The notes under the pieces were generated by a model. It was not told the origin of the DNA and searched no databases. It saw only the letters and a list, made by a program, of their open reading frames with translations. From the NCBI GenBank assembly GCA_017308515.1, contig JAFKEN010000012.1, forward strand, positions 62,001 through 126,000: 64,000 bases of DNA, given 5' to 3'. This stretch comes from Actinomycetales bacterium. GTDB lineage: Bacteria; Actinomycetota; Actinomycetes; Actinomycetales; Microbacteriaceae. The position numbers were made by a program, and so were the translations under genes. Every line of letters starts with the position of its first letter. Position 1 is the first letter of the stretch. Below, in pieces: positions 41,998-53,123 of this stretch.

Positions 41998-43158
41998 TCA
42001 GCCCCGCAGGCTGCCGACCGCGCCGACCGCGTCGCGGGTGCGGGCGACGATCGCCTCCGCGTCGGCGCGGGTCGCCTCGTGGCCGAGCGTGAACCGCACC
42101 GCGGCCTGGGCGATCTCGGGCGCGATCCCGAGGGCGATGAGCACGTGCGAGGGCTCGTCGCTGCCGGCGGCGCACGCCGAGCCGCTCGAGCAGGTCACCC
42201 CGCGCCGCTCGAGCTCGAGCAGCACCGCCTCGCCGCTCGTGCCGGGGAAGCAGAACGATGCGTGGTTCGGCAGGCGGTGCTCGGGCGATCCGGTGAGGAT
42301 CGCGCTCGGCACGGCGTCGAGCACTCCCTCGATGAGGGCGTCGCGAGCTTCGGCCACCGCAGACACCCCCGGCCTCTCGGCCGCCGCGAGCTCGAGGGCG
42401 ACCGCGAGCGCGACGGCGCCCGCGACGTTCTCCGTGCCCGAGCGGCGCCCGCGCTCCTGCCCACCGCCGTGCACGAGCGGTTCGAGCGGGATGCCGCCGC
42501 GGAGCGCGAGCGCCCCGACGCCCTTGGGGGCGCCGAGCTTGTGACCTGAGACGCTGAGCGCATCCACCCCGAGCCCGGCCGGCCCGCCGATCCCCACGTC
42601 GAGCCAGCCCGCGGACTGCACGGCGTCGGTGTGGAACGGCACCCCGCCCTCCCGTGCGACGGCGGCGAGCTCGGCGATCGGCTGCACGGTGCCGATCTCG
42701 TTGTTGGCGTGGGCGATCGTGACGAGCGTCGTGTCGGGCCGCAGCGCCTCCAGGAGATGTTCGACGTGCACGAGTCCGCTGGGTGCGAGCGGCAGCAGCT
42801 CGACCTCGAACCCGTGGATGCGCTCCAGGTACCCGAGGCTCTCCAGCACCGCCTCGTGCTCGGTCGCGATCGACACGAGGTGCTTGCCGCGGGGCGCGGC
42901 GAGCGCGATCCCCTTGATCGCGAGGTTGTCGGACTCGGTGCCCCCCGAGGTCAGGATCACCTCGCTCGGCCGGCACCCGAGCCGCTGCGCGATCGCCTCC
43001 CGCGCCTGCGCGAGCGCCTCGGCTGCCCGCTCACCGACCTCGTGATGGCTCGAGGGGTTGCCGAAGACGCTGTCGGATCCGCCGGCGAGGTACGGCCACA
43101 TCGCCTCGAGCACCTCGCGGCGCACGGGGGTCGTGGCGGCGGAGTCGGCGAAGACCAT
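41998..43158 (-). CDS. Cysteine desulfurase, NifS/IscS-like
   Basis: 386 residues. TSGGTESDNLAIKG, HANNEIGTVQ, SGHKLGAPKGVG (Schiff-base Lys) and TCSSGSACAAG (active-site Cys). Starts 5 bases after the nadC stop, so it belongs to the NAD operon. NadA is a [4Fe-4S] enzyme, and a dedicated desulfurase beside nad genes is known in several bacteria; cluster supply to NadA is the likely job. Confidence 0.9.
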   Translation of the reverse strand: MVFADSAATTPVRREVLEAMWPYLAGGSDSVFGNPSSHHEVGERAAEALAQAREAIAQRLGCRPSEVILTSGGTESDNLAIKGIALAAPRGKHLVSIATEHEAVLESLGYLERIHGFEVELLPLAPSGLVHVEHLLEALRPDTTLVTIAHANNEIGTVQPIAELAAVAREGGVPFHTDAVQSAGWLDVGIGGPAGLGVDALSVSGHKLGAPKGVGALALRGGIPLEPLVHGGGQERGRRSGTENVAGAVALAVALELAAAERPGVSAVAEARDALIEGVLDAVPSAILTGSPEHRLPNHASFCFPGTSGEAVLLELERRGVTCSSGSACAAGSDEPSHVLIALGIAPEIAQAAVRFTLGHEATRADAEAIVARTRDAVGAVGSLRG

Positions 43159-43163
43159 GGTGT

Positions 43164-44078
43164 TCAGCCCCCGGAGACCGTCACGTCGAGGCCGAGGTCG
43201 AGCGCCCGCACGCTGTGCGTGAGCGCCCCCGAGGAGATGACGTCGACCCCGGTGCGGGCGATCTCGCCGACCGTCGCGAGGGTGACCCCGCCGCTCGCCT
43301 CGACGATCGCCCGGCCGTCGACGAGGGCGACGCCGGCCCTCAGCTCGTCGAGGGTGAAGTTGTCGAGCAGGATCGTGTCGACGCCCGCCGCGACCACCTC
43401 CTCGACCTGGTCGAGCCGATCGACCTCGACCTCGAGGTGCACGGTGTGCCCGAGCCGGGCGCGCGCCTCGCGGATCGCGTCGCCGATCGCGACGCCCCGC
43501 GCGGCGAGCACGGCGAGGTGGTTGTCCTTGGCCATCACGGCGTCGGAGAGCGAGAAGCGGTGGTTGCTCCCGCCGCCGTCGCGCACCGCCTGCCGCTCGA
43601 GCACGCGCAGACCGGGGGTCGTCTTGCGGGTGTCCGCGATCCGCACCCCGGTCCCGGCGACCGCGTCGACGTAGGCCGCCGTGAGGGTCGCGATGCCGCT
43701 CATCCGCTGCGCGAGATTGAGGGCGATGCGCTCGGCCCGCAGCACCGAGCGCGCGTTCCCGGCGATCCGCGCGAGGTCGGCGCCCGCGGCGAAGCGCTCG
43801 CCGTCGACCGCGAGCGGCTCGAACCGGATCCCGGCATCGACGAGCTCGAACACCCGCGCCGCGACCCGCAGCCCGCTCAGCACGCCCGGTTCGCGCGCGT
43901 CGAGCACCGCGGTCGCGACCGCGTCCACCGGCACGAAGACCTCGCTCGTGAGGTCGCCCCAGGGGGCGTCCTCGGCGAGGGCGCGCTCGATGATCGCGTC
44001 GGTGCCGACCGGCACGCCCGCGACCTGCTCCGACCGGGAGCCGATCGGAGCGCCCGCCCCGCCGACGCCGGCGCTCAC
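43164..44078 (-). CDS. nadC: Nicotinate-nucleotide pyrophosphorylase (carboxylating)
   Basis: 304 residues from GTG 44078, overlapping the nadB stop (GTGA). LNLAQRMSGIAT, RKTTPGLRVLERQAV (substrate-binding Arg/Lys) and LEVEVDRLDQ are the quinolinate phosphoribosyltransferase pattern. Makes nicotinate mononucleotide from quinolinate and PRPP. Third step of the local NAD pathway. Confidence 0.93.
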   Translation of the reverse strand: MSAGVGGAGAPIGSRSEQVAGVPVGTDAIIERALAEDAPWGDLTSEVFVPVDAVATAVLDAREPGVLSGLRVAARVFELVDAGIRFEPLAVDGERFAAGADLARIAGNARSVLRAERIALNLAQRMSGIATLTAAYVDAVAGTGVRIADTRKTTPGLRVLERQAVRDGGGSNHRFSLSDAVMAKDNHLAVLAARGVAIGDAIREARARLGHTVHLEVEVDRLDQVEEVVAAGVDTILLDNFTLDELRAGVALVDGRAIVEASGGVTLATVGEIARTGVDVISSGALTHSVRALDLGLDVTVSGG

Positions 44079-45733
44079 GCGAGCACCTCCGCGGGCGTGA
44101 TGCGCTCCGCGGGCACGGCCCACGCGACCCGGTGCGCGAACTCCTCGCGGGTCTCGGGGAAGTCGGTGCGGTCGTGCGCGCCGCGCGACTCCTCGCGCCG
44201 GATCGCCGCGGTCACCATGAGCCGACCCAGGTCGAGGAGGTTGCGGTCCTCCTGGGCCTCGGGGTCGGTGCCGACCGGGTCGGGCCCGTCGGCCGCCCAG
44301 GCGGCGAGGATGCCGGCCGCCTCCCGCAGGCCCGGCAGGTCGCGCTCGAGCCCCACCCGATCCCACATCAGGCCGCGCAGCGCCGCCCGCGTGAACGCGG
44401 TCGCGCCCACCTCGGCATCGAGCGGCGGGAAATCGTCGTTCTCGGTAACCCTTGGCGACATCTTCTCGCCGCTCGGGGTGTTCTGAGCACGGGCGTCCGC
44501 CGGGTCGAGCGCGTCGACCTCGAGCGCGCGGAACGGCCCGTCGAGCGCGTCGGCCGCGCGCCAGGCGAAGACGAGCGACTCGAGCAGCGAGTTGGAGGCG
44601 AGCCGGTTCGCGCCGTGCACGCCGGTGTTGCTCGCCTCCCCCACGACGTAGAGACCGGGGATCGTGGTGCGGCCGGCGTCGTCGGTGCGCACCCCGCCCA
44701 TCCAGTAGTGCGCCGCCGGGGTCACCGGGATCGGCTCGCGCCCCCAGTCGAAGCCGTTCTCGCGCACCACCTTGTCGATGCCGGGGAAGCGCTCGGCGAG
44801 GAACTCGGCTCCGAGCGCGGTGGCGTCGAGCACGACCGGCCGGCCGCCCTGCTTCGCCATCTGCCGCTGGATGCCGCGCGCGACCACGTCGCGCGGCGCG
44901 AGCTCGCCGTCGGGGTGCACGTCGAACATGAAGCGCCGCCCCTGCTCGTCGAGGAGCACCGCGCCCTCGCCGCGCACCGCCTCCGACACGAGCGGGTTGC
45001 CCTTGACGGCGAGCGAGGTGGGGTGGAACTGGTAGAACTCGACGTCGCCGACCGCGGCGCCCGCGCGGAAGGCCGCCGCGACGCCGTCCCCGGTGGTGAC
45101 CTCGGGGTTCGTGGTGTGCTGGAAGAGCTGCCCCGCCCCGCCGCTGGCCAGCACGACGGCGTCGGCGGCGATCGCGCGCACCGCGCCGTCGGGGCCGATC
45201 ACCTCGATGCCGGTGGTGCGGCGGATGCCGTCGGGCCCCGGCTCGACGAGCACCTCGCGCAGGAAGGTGTGCTCGTGCACCTCGACGGCGAGCGTCTTCA
45301 CCGCGCGCAGAAGCGCCACCTCGATCGCGAGACCCGTCGCGTCGCCGCCCGCGTGCAGCACGCGGCGGTGCGAGTGGGCGGCCTCGTGGCCGCGGGCGTA
45401 CTCGCCGTTCGCGATCCGGTCGAACTCCACCCCGAGCTCGATCAGGTCGCGCACGCGCTGCGGCCCCTCGCCGCAGAGCACCTCGACGGCGTGCAGGTCG
45501 CACAGGCCCGCCCCGGCGACGAGCGTGTCGTCGATGTGGCTCTGCACGCTGTCGTCGGGGAACATCGCGACCGCGATGCCGCCCTGGGCGTACTTCGTGT
45601 TGCTCTCGGCGAGCTCGTCCTTCGTGACGAGCACGATGTCGTGGCCGCGGTGATCGGGGCCCAGCCCGCCCGTCGCCGCACGGTAGGCGGTGACGAGGCC
45701 GGCGATCCCGGTGCCGACGATGACGACGCGCAT
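44075..45733 (-). CDS. nadB: L-aspartate oxidase
   Basis: 552 residues from ATG 45733. VIVGTGIAGLVTAYRAA is the FAD loop; NTKYAQGGIAVA, HSHRRVLHAGGDATG and ELAPRDVVARGI follow the succinate dehydrogenase/NadB family. Supplies iminoaspartate to NadA. GAGGGGC precedes the start; the gap to nadA is 17 bases. Confidence 0.94.
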   Translation of the reverse strand: MRVVIVGTGIAGLVTAYRAATGGLGPDHRGHDIVLVTKDELAESNTKYAQGGIAVAMFPDDSVQSHIDDTLVAGAGLCDLHAVEVLCGEGPQRVRDLIELGVEFDRIANGEYARGHEAAHSHRRVLHAGGDATGLAIEVALLRAVKTLAVEVHEHTFLREVLVEPGPDGIRRTTGIEVIGPDGAVRAIAADAVVLASGGAGQLFQHTTNPEVTTGDGVAAAFRAGAAVGDVEFYQFHPTSLAVKGNPLVSEAVRGEGAVLLDEQGRRFMFDVHPDGELAPRDVVARGIQRQMAKQGGRPVVLDATALGAEFLAERFPGIDKVVRENGFDWGREPIPVTPAAHYWMGGVRTDDAGRTTIPGLYVVGEASNTGVHGANRLASNSLLESLVFAWRAADALDGPFRALEVDALDPADARAQNTPSGEKMSPRVTENDDFPPLDAEVGATAFTRAALRGLMWDRVGLERDLPGLREAAGILAAWAADGPDPVGTDPEAQEDRNLLDLGRLMVTAAIRREESRGAHDRTDFPETREEFAHRVAWAVPAERITPAEVLA

Positions 45734-45750
45734 GCTGCCGCCCCTCGCGC

Positions 45751-47064
45751 TCAGGAGGCCGCGGCGTCGTGAGCCGACGCCTTCGGCTTGGCCGAGAGCA
45801 TCCGCTCGAGCGCGACGCGCGCGTCGGCGGCGATGTCGTCCGGCACCTCGATCTGGTTGACGACCCGGCCGGCGACGAGCTCCTCGAGCACCCAGGCGAG
45901 GTAGCCGGGATGGATGCGGTACATCGTCGAGCACGGGCAGACGACGGGGTCGAGGCAGAAGATCTCGTGCTGCGGGTACTCCTCGGCGAGCCGGTTGACG
46001 AGGTTGATCTCGGTGCCGACCGCGAAGGTCGTCGGCTGCGTCGCGGCGGCGATGGCCTTGCGGATGTAGTCGGTGGATCCCGCCTCGTCGGCGAGGTCGA
46101 CGACCTCCATCGGGCACTCCGGGTGCACGATCACGCGCACGCCGGGGTGCTCGGCGCGGGCCTTCTCGACCTGGGCCGGGGTGAACCGCTTGTGGACACT
46201 GCAGAACCCGTGCCACAGCACGACCCGCGCGTCGAGCAGGTTGTCGCCGCTGTTGCCGCCGAGCGGCTTGCGGGGGTTCCACATCGGCATCCGCTCGAGC
46301 GGGATCCCCATGCGCTTCGCGGTGTTGCGCCCGAGGTGCTGGTCGGGGAAGAACAGCACCCGCTGGCCGCGCTCGAAGGCCCACTCGAGCACGGTCTCGG
46401 CGTTCGAGCTCGTGCAGACGATGCCGCCGTGCCGGCCGCAGAAGCCCTTCAGGTCGGCGGCGGAGTTCATGTAGGTCACCGGGATGATCGGCACGCGCCC
46501 GTTGGCGTCGGGCTCGGTTCCGTAGAGGGCCTCGAGCTGCGCCCAGGCCTCCTCGACCGAGTCGATGTCGGCCATGTCGGCCATCGAGCAGCCGGCGGCG
46601 AGGTTCGGCAGGATCACCGCCTGCTCAGGGCTCGCGAGGATGTCGGCGGTCTCGGCCATGAAGTGCACGCCGCAGAAGACGATCGCCTCGGCGTTGGGCA
46701 CGGTCTGCGCGGCGTTGGCGAGCTGGAACGAGTCGCCGAGGAAGTCGGCATGCTGCACGACCTCGTCGCGCTGGTAGAAGTGCCCGAGCACGACGACGCG
46801 GTCGCCGAGGGTCTCCTTCGCGGCGCGGATGCGCGCGTGCAGCTCGTCGGCGGGAGCCGTGCGGTACTCCTCGGGCAGACCGCCCTGCCGCGGCGATCCG
46901 ACGGGGATCACGTCGCCCATCGACGAGCCGGGCCCGTACTGCACGACGCCGTCGAACTCCCACGGTCCCTTCGCGAGGGCGGGCGAGCACGCCTCGGCGT
47001 TCTCACCCGACGGCGCGCGGCCGGTGGTGCGGATCGACTGGATGATGCTGTCGACGGAGGGCAT
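45751..47064 (-). CDS. nadA: Quinolinate synthase
   Basis: 437 residues from ATG 47064. VVLGHFYQRDEVV, FCGVHFMAETA, PLGGNSGDN and VHPECPMEVVDLAD, with the C-terminal VCPCSTMYRIHPGYL. These hold the conserved Cys of the [4Fe-4S] cluster. Condenses iminoaspartate with DHAP. About 70 residues of extra N-terminus relative to short forms. Lies 41 bases after nrtR. Confidence 0.94.
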   Translation of the reverse strand: MPSVDSIIQSIRTTGRAPSGENAEACSPALAKGPWEFDGVVQYGPGSSMGDVIPVGSPRQGGLPEEYRTAPADELHARIRAAKETLGDRVVVLGHFYQRDEVVQHADFLGDSFQLANAAQTVPNAEAIVFCGVHFMAETADILASPEQAVILPNLAAGCSMADMADIDSVEEAWAQLEALYGTEPDANGRVPIIPVTYMNSAADLKGFCGRHGGIVCTSSNAETVLEWAFERGQRVLFFPDQHLGRNTAKRMGIPLERMPMWNPRKPLGGNSGDNLLDARVVLWHGFCSVHKRFTPAQVEKARAEHPGVRVIVHPECPMEVVDLADEAGSTDYIRKAIAAATQPTTFAVGTEINLVNRLAEEYPQHEIFCLDPVVCPCSTMYRIHPGYLAWVLEELVAGRVVNQIEVPDDIAADARVALERMLSAKPKASAHDAAAS

Positions 47065-47105
47065 GGCGTTCTCTTCCTGGAGTCCCGGTGGCGGGGTGGT
47101 CGCGG

Positions 47106-47807
47106 TCAGGCGGTCGTCGCGAGCGGCGAGGCGCCCGGATCCGCGAGGTCGGGGTCGTAGCGGTACAGCCGCGGCGGGCGATGGCGGCCGCCGGTGACCA
47201 CCTCGTCGGTGCGCACGATGCCGCGCGTCGCCTCCGCCTGGCGGCGGAAGTTGGCCGGGTCGAGCGGACGCTGCAGCACGGCCTCGTACACCTCGCGCAG
47301 CTGCGCGAGGGTGAAGGTCTCGCCGAGGAAGGCGTGCGCGATGCGCGCGTACTCGACCTTGGTGCGCAGCCGCCACAGGGCGTAGTCGACGATCGCGTTG
47401 TGGTCGAAGGCGAGGTCGGGCAGCTCGTCGGCCGCGAACCACCGCACGTTCTCGCCCTCGAGGGCGCGCGCCGCCTCGTCGGCGCGCACGAGCGCCCAGT
47501 AGACGACGCTCACCACGCGACCGCTCGGGCTGCGGTCCACCTCGCCGAAGCAGTAGAGCTGCTCGAGATAGCTGGGTTCGAGGCGCGTGGTCTCGCGCAG
47601 CTTGCGGGCCGCGGTGTCGTCGAGGGTCTCCGCCGGATCCGCCCAGCCGCCCGGCAGCGCCCACCGGCCGTCGAAGGGGTCGCTCACCCGGCGCACGAGC
47701 GGCAGCCACACGGTGGGCAGCCCGGACTCGGGGTGCCGCCGCAGCGCGAAGATCACCGTCGACACGGCGAGGTCGATGGCCGGGGGGCGCAGGGTGGTGG
47801 CGTTCAT
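47106..47807 (-). CDS. nrtR: NrtR-type NAD-pathway regulator (Nudix plus winged helix)
   Basis: 233 residues. Residues 1-150: Nudix-like domain with GRWALPGGWADPAETLDD; the Nudix box GX5EX7REUXEEXGU is altered (RKLRETTRLEP), as in non-hydrolytic NrtR proteins that sense ADP-ribose. Residues 160-215: winged helix (FTLAQLREVYEAVLQRPLD then FRRQ). Directly upstream of nadABC, whose expression NrtR controls in several actinobacteria. A 35-bp symmetric site overlaps its own promoter. Confidence 0.88.
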   Translation of the reverse strand: MNATTLRPPAIDLAVSTVIFALRRHPESGLPTVWLPLVRRVSDPFDGRWALPGGWADPAETLDDTAARKLRETTRLEPSYLEQLYCFGEVDRSPSGRVVSVVYWALVRADEAARALEGENVRWFAADELPDLAFDHNAIVDYALWRLRTKVEYARIAHAFLGETFTLAQLREVYEAVLQRPLDPANFRRQAEATRGIVRTDEVVTGGRHRPPRLYRYDPDLADPGASPLATTA

Positions 47808-47824
47808 GGCGACTCGGTGCTGGT

Positions 47825-47859
47825 GACTCAGTAAAGGTTGCGTGAACCTGAACAGAGTC
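47825..47859. promoter_or_regulatory. Candidate NrtR operator
   Basis: Four arms placed symmetrically at 5-base intervals: GACTC (47825-47829), AGGTT (47835-47839), AACCT (47845-47849), GAGTC (47855-47859). The outer arm overlaps the -10 of nrtR and the inner arms the start site. Confidence 0.6.
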
Positions 47860-47861
47860 TA
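47856..47861 (-). promoter_or_regulatory. -10 hexamer of the nrtR-nad operon
   Basis: TAGACT on the minus strand, about 48 bases before ATG 47807. Overlaps the operator edge. Confidence 0.5.
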
Positions 47862-47868
47862 GCACTTC

Positions 47869-47883
47869 GGGTCACGCTGACCC
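47869..47883. repeat. Inverted repeat GGGTCA-CGC-TGACCC
   Basis: Perfect 6-bp arms, 3-base loop, about 8 bases upstream of the nrtR -10. Either a second regulatory site or a weak terminator for the gene at 47936. Confidence 0.45.
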
Positions 47884-47935
47884 CAACTCCGCGCGAGGTG
47901 CGGCGACAGAGGGCCCGACACCGCGACCGGCGACC

Positions 47936-48598
47936 TCAGCGTGGGAGGCGCGTGAAGAGCCGGTGCACGACTCCCGAGGGCGAGGCGACGCTCTCGATCG
48001 CGAAGCGCTCCTCGAGGCCCTCGAGCCCGTCCCAGAGGCGCACCCCGCGGCCGAGCACGATCGGCACCTCCACCAGGTGCATCTCGTCGACGAGGTCGGC
48101 GGCGAGGAACTCGCGGATCATGCCCGGCCCGCCGCCCAGGCGCACGTCGAGTCCGCCGGCGAGTTCCGTCGCGAGCGCGAGCGCCTCCGCGGGCGGCAGG
48201 TCGCGGAAGTGGAAGGTCGTCTCCCCGACCGCGAGGTCGGGGCGCGGGTGGTGGGTCAGCACGACGACGGGAGTGTGGAAGGGCGGCTCCTCGCCCCACC
48301 AGCCGCGCCAGCTCTCGTCCTCCCACGGGCCGGTCTGCGGGCCGAACTTGCCCCGGCCCATGATCTCGGCGCCGATGCCGACCCAGGAGCGCGACGCCAT
48401 CCAGTCGTCGACGCCGCGGGTGCCGCTCCCGACCGCCTCGCTCTCATGGCCGGTCGCCGCCACGAACGTGCGGGTCGGGAAGAACCACTCCATGAGCCGC
48501 CCGCCGGCATGGCCGAAGGGGGCCTCGACCGAGAGCCCCTCCCCGGTCGCGAAGCCGTCGAGGGAGATCGCGATGCTGTGCGCGCGCAGCCGGGTCAT
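47936..48598 (-). CDS. Dihydrofolate-reductase-fold protein (RibD C-terminal type)
   Basis: 220 residues. SIAISLDGFATGEG at the start, IMGRGKFGP, and GGGPGMIREFLAADLVDEMHL are the RibD C-terminal/YwjB pattern. Not the folate-pathway DHFR; substrate unknown. ATG 48598 follows TAGGCT by 6 bases. Single gene. Confidence 0.85.
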   Translation of the reverse strand: MTRLRAHSIAISLDGFATGEGLSVEAPFGHAGGRLMEWFFPTRTFVAATGHESEAVGSGTRGVDDWMASRSWVGIGAEIMGRGKFGPQTGPWEDESWRGWWGEEPPFHTPVVVLTHHPRPDLAVGETTFHFRDLPPAEALALATELAGGLDVRLGGGPGMIREFLAADLVDEMHLVEVPIVLGRGVRLWDGLEGLEERFAIESVASPSGVVHRLFTRLPR

Positions 48599-48604
48599 GC
48601 TCGG

Positions 48605-48610
48605 AGCCTA
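48605..48610 (-). promoter_or_regulatory. -10 hexamer of the gene at 47936
   Basis: TAGGCT, spacer CCGAGC, ATG 48598 (minus strand). Confidence 0.6.
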
Positions 48611-48689
48611 CGGCCGCCCGGCGTCACTCGGCGGTCGTCGCGGCTGGCCGCCCGCCGCGAGCGCGTCGACCACCCTCGGATGCGTCCGA

Positions 48690-48941
48690 TCAGGCCTCGT
48701 CGTCGCGAAGCTCCCACGGAACCTCGTCGGTCGGAGCCGGGTCGTAGCGTTCCATCGACGGGTCGGGTTCCCACTGGTGTCCGACCAGCAGGCCGCGCGG
48801 CGGGACCATCGCCGCCCGGCGCAGCACGGAGGCTTCGGTGCGCCCGCCGGTCCCTTCGCCGCGGTCCCGCCCCCAGACCACCTCCCTGATCCGCCGCAGG
48901 AAGTTCCCCCGCGGCGGCTCGGCGCCGCCGTCCCCGCTCAC
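48690..48941 (-). CDS. Small unknown protein coupled to uppS
   Basis: 83 residues from GTG 48941, overlapping the uppS stop (GTGA). Basic first half ([16 protein letters not shown]), acidic end (PWELRDDEA). No known domain. The coupling and the codon composition argue that it is real, but it is short. Confidence 0.5.
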   Translation of the reverse strand: MSGDGGAEPPRGNFLRRIREVVWGRDRGEGTGGRTEASVLRRAAMVPPRGLLVGHQWEPDPSMERYDPAPTDEVPWELRDDEA

Positions 48942-49768
48942 GACGCGCCGGGCGCGTCGACCGCGCCCCCGAAGCGGCGGTCGCGGCGCGCGTACTGCTC
49001 GATCGCGCCCCACAGGTCGCGGCGCGAGAAGTCGGGCCAGAGCCGGTCGAGGAACACGAACTCGGCGTAGGTCGACTGCCACGGCAGGAAGTTCGAGGTG
49101 CGCTGCTCGCCCGAACTGCGCAGGAAGAGGTCGACATCGGGCAGCTCGGGCACGTACATCCGCGACTGGAGCGACTTCTCGGTGATGCCCGAGGGCTTCA
49201 GGCGCCCGGCCGCGACGTCGTCGGCGAGGCTGCGCACGGCATCCACGATCTCATTGCGCCCGCCGTAGTTGACGCACATCGTCAGGGTGAGGGTCGAGTT
49301 GGCGGCGGTGCGCTGCTCGGCGACCTCCAGCTCGTGGATCACCGACCGCCACAGCCGCGGGCGCCGCCCCGCCCAGCGCACCCGCACGCCCCAGCGGTCC
49401 ATCTGGTCGCGGCGGCGGCGCAGCACGTCGCGGTTGAAGCCCATGAGGAACCGCACCTCGTCGGGGCTGCGGCGCCAGTTCTCGGTCGAGAAGGCGTAGA
49501 CGCTCAGGTGCTTGACTCCGATCTGGATCGCGCCCGCGACCACGTCGAGCAGCACGCCCTCCCCCGCGCGGTGCCCCTCGATGCGGCTGAGACCGCGCTG
49601 GTTCGCCCAGCGACCGTTGCCGTCCATGACGATCGCGACATGGGCCGGCACGAGCTCGCGGGGCACGGCGGGCGGCTGCTCGCCCGTCCAGTCGAGCGGC
49701 AGCTCGAGCGCGGCGTCGGGGCCGCTGTAGCCGGCGGGGAAGGGACCGGTGCCCGCGTCGTCGGTCAT
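48938..49768 (-). CDS. uppS: Isoprenyl transferase (undecaprenyl diphosphate synthase type)
   Basis: 276 residues from ATG 49768, overlapping the recO stop (ATGA). [15 protein letters not shown] (catalytic Asp), FSTENWRR and the end [15 protein letters not shown] are cis-prenyltransferase signatures. Makes the long-chain lipid carrier for peptidoglycan; chain length cannot be told. Confidence 0.93.
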   Translation of the reverse strand: MTDDAGTGPFPAGYSGPDAALELPLDWTGEQPPAVPRELVPAHVAIVMDGNGRWANQRGLSRIEGHRAGEGVLLDVVAGAIQIGVKHLSVYAFSTENWRRSPDEVRFLMGFNRDVLRRRRDQMDRWGVRVRWAGRRPRLWRSVIHELEVAEQRTAANSTLTLTMCVNYGGRNEIVDAVRSLADDVAAGRLKPSGITEKSLQSRMYVPELPDVDLFLRSSGEQRTSNFLPWQSTYAEFVFLDRLWPDFSRRDLWGAIEQYARRDRRFGGAVDAPGAS

Positions 49769-50556
49769 ACCGGGCTCCCCTCGGCGAGCGCCTCCTCGGC
49801 CGCGCGCACGAGGCTCGGCGGTGGCACGGGGCCGCTGCGGTCGACGTGCGGGAGCGAGCGGAGCGCCCGCTCCAGGTGGAACTGGGTGTACGCGGCGACG
49901 ACGCCGGAGGCGCGGTCGCGGGTGCCCGCGTCGCTCGCCTCGGCGGCGACCCAGTCGCCGGACAGCAGGGCGCCGAGCAGGTCGAGCGCCGCGGCATCCA
50001 GGCGCACCGCGCCCGGCGGGGCCACCGCGTCGGCGACCACGCCGCCGAGCTGCGGCACGAACGCGGAGTGCGGGCCGGGCGCGCCGGTGACGGCGCAGTC
50101 GCCGAAGCTCGGCGACCATCCGGCGATCGACAGCGCGCGCAGCAGGTAGGAGTCGAGGGTGAGGCCCGAGGGGTGCTCGGCGCGCGCGAGCGAGCGCAGG
50201 GCGCCGAGCAGCAGCAGGTAGTGCTGGGTGCCGGCCTCGTGCTCGGTCAGCCGGTCGGCGGCCTCCACCATCGCGGTCGCCGCGGTGTAGCGCGGGTAGT
50301 CGCCGGCGATCTCGGCGCCGTAGGCCCCGATCGACTCCGCCTGCTGCACGATGTCGAGGCTGCGGCCGATGTAGAACTGCGCGTCGACCGCCATGAACGG
50401 CTCGAGCCGGCTGCCGAAGCGGGAGCCGGTGCGGCGCACGCCCTTCGCCACCGCGCGGATCTTGCCGTGCTGCCGACTCAGCAGGATGACGATGCGGTCG
50501 GCCTCACCCAGCTTGTGGGTGCGGAGCACGACGGCGTCGTCTCGGTAGGTCGGCAC
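49765..50556 (-). CDS. recO: DNA repair protein RecO
   Basis: 263 residues. N-terminal OB fold ([19 protein letters not shown]), [15 protein letters not shown], then a helical domain. The usual four-Cys zinc site is degraded: where actinobacterial RecO has CxxC...CxxC, this one has [10 protein letters not shown] and [10 protein letters not shown], i.e. a single Cys. RecFOR pathway, loading RecA. Upstream of uppS as in many relatives. Confidence 0.9.
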   Translation of the reverse strand: MPTYRDDAVVLRTHKLGEADRIVILLSRQHGKIRAVAKGVRRTGSRFGSRLEPFMAVDAQFYIGRSLDIVQQAESIGAYGAEIAGDYPRYTAATAMVEAADRLTEHEAGTQHYLLLLGALRSLARAEHPSGLTLDSYLLRALSIAGWSPSFGDCAVTGAPGPHSAFVPQLGGVVADAVAPPGAVRLDAAALDLLGALLSGDWVAAEASDAGTRDRASGVVAAYTQFHLERALRSLPHVDRSGPVPPPSLVRAAEEALAEGSPV

Positions 50557-50592
50557 CGCCCCAGTCTCCCCTGTGGCGCGCGCGGCCGCCGC

Positions 50593-51114
50593 TCAGAACA
50601 GCGTGTCGCCCGCCGCGGGCGCGGCCGGCTGCGGGCTCGCGACGTGCGGCGATCCGGGCCAGCCCGGACCGTGCGGGGGCACGCCGCCGCGCTGGAACGC
50701 CATCGCCACGGCGCGCGCCCGGGCATCCGCCGCCTCGTTGAGGTCGTGACCGGCGTGGCCCTTCACCCACTCGAAGCGGAAGCGGCGGCCGACGATCGCC
50801 GCGTCGAGCTGCTGCAGCAGGTCGACGTTGAGCACCGGCTTGCCGTCGGCCTTGCGCCAGCCGCGGCGCTTCCAGCCCGGCATCCACTGGCTGACGCAGT
50901 TGATGACGTACTGGCTGTCGCACAGGATGTGCAGCTCGTCGTCGAGGTGCGCGGTCGAGAGCAGCAGTTCGAGGACCGCGGTCAGTTCGCCGCGGTTGTT
51001 GGTCGAGTTCGGCCAGCCGCCCGCCGCCCAGCGCTCGTCGTCGACGTACCAGGCCCACCCGGCCGGGCCGGGATTCCCCAGCGCGGATCCGTCGGCCGCC
51101 GCGGTGATCGTCAC
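50593..51114 (-). CDS. rnhA: Ribonuclease HI
   Basis: 173 residues. Catalytic carboxylates: AADGSALGNPG, NNRGELTAV, LCDSQYVIN and GHDLNEAADARA (DEDD). The core is about 145 residues; a Pro/Gly-rich tail of about 30 follows. Cleaves RNA in RNA-DNA hybrids. GTG 51114 follows TACGAT by 6 bases. Confidence 0.93.
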   Translation of the reverse strand: MTITAAADGSALGNPGPAGWAWYVDDERWAAGGWPNSTNNRGELTAVLELLLSTAHLDDELHILCDSQYVINCVSQWMPGWKRRGWRKADGKPVLNVDLLQQLDAAIVGRRFRFEWVKGHAGHDLNEAADARARAVAMAFQRGGVPPHGPGWPGSPHVASPQPAAPAAGDTLF

Positions 51115-51120
51115 CGGGCC

Positions 51121-51126
51121 ATCGTA
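51121..51126 (-). promoter_or_regulatory. -10 hexamer of rnhA
   Basis: TACGAT, spacer GGCCCG, GTG 51114 (minus strand). Confidence 0.55.
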
Positions 51127-51175
51127 GGCGGGTGCGGTCAGCCCGCCGGGCCGCTCCCCGACGGGCCGACCGATC

Positions 51176-53029
<1,854 letters not shown>

Positions 53030-53045
<16 letters not shown>

Positions 53046-53074
53046 CGACTAAGGAGGAGCAGACCGTGCGGCAC
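53030..53074 (-). CDS. leuA leader peptide
   Basis: GTG CCG CAC GGT CTG CTC CTC CTT then AGT CGC CGC GAC GGG GCC TAG: 14 residues (V/M)PHGLLLLSRRDGA with four Leu codons in a row. TACCCT sits 6 bases before the GTG. Ribosome stalling at the Leu codons would control the hairpin that follows. Confidence 0.75.
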
Positions 53075-53080
53075 GTTCCC

Positions 53081-53086
53081 AGGGTA
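53081..53086 (-). promoter_or_regulatory. -10 hexamer of the leuA leader
   Basis: TACCCT preceded by TG (extended -10), spacer GGGAAC, GTG 53074 (minus strand). Confidence 0.6.
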
Positions 53087-53123
53087 CACCCGATGCGTTT
53101 TGCCCCGCGCCCCGACCGCTCGC

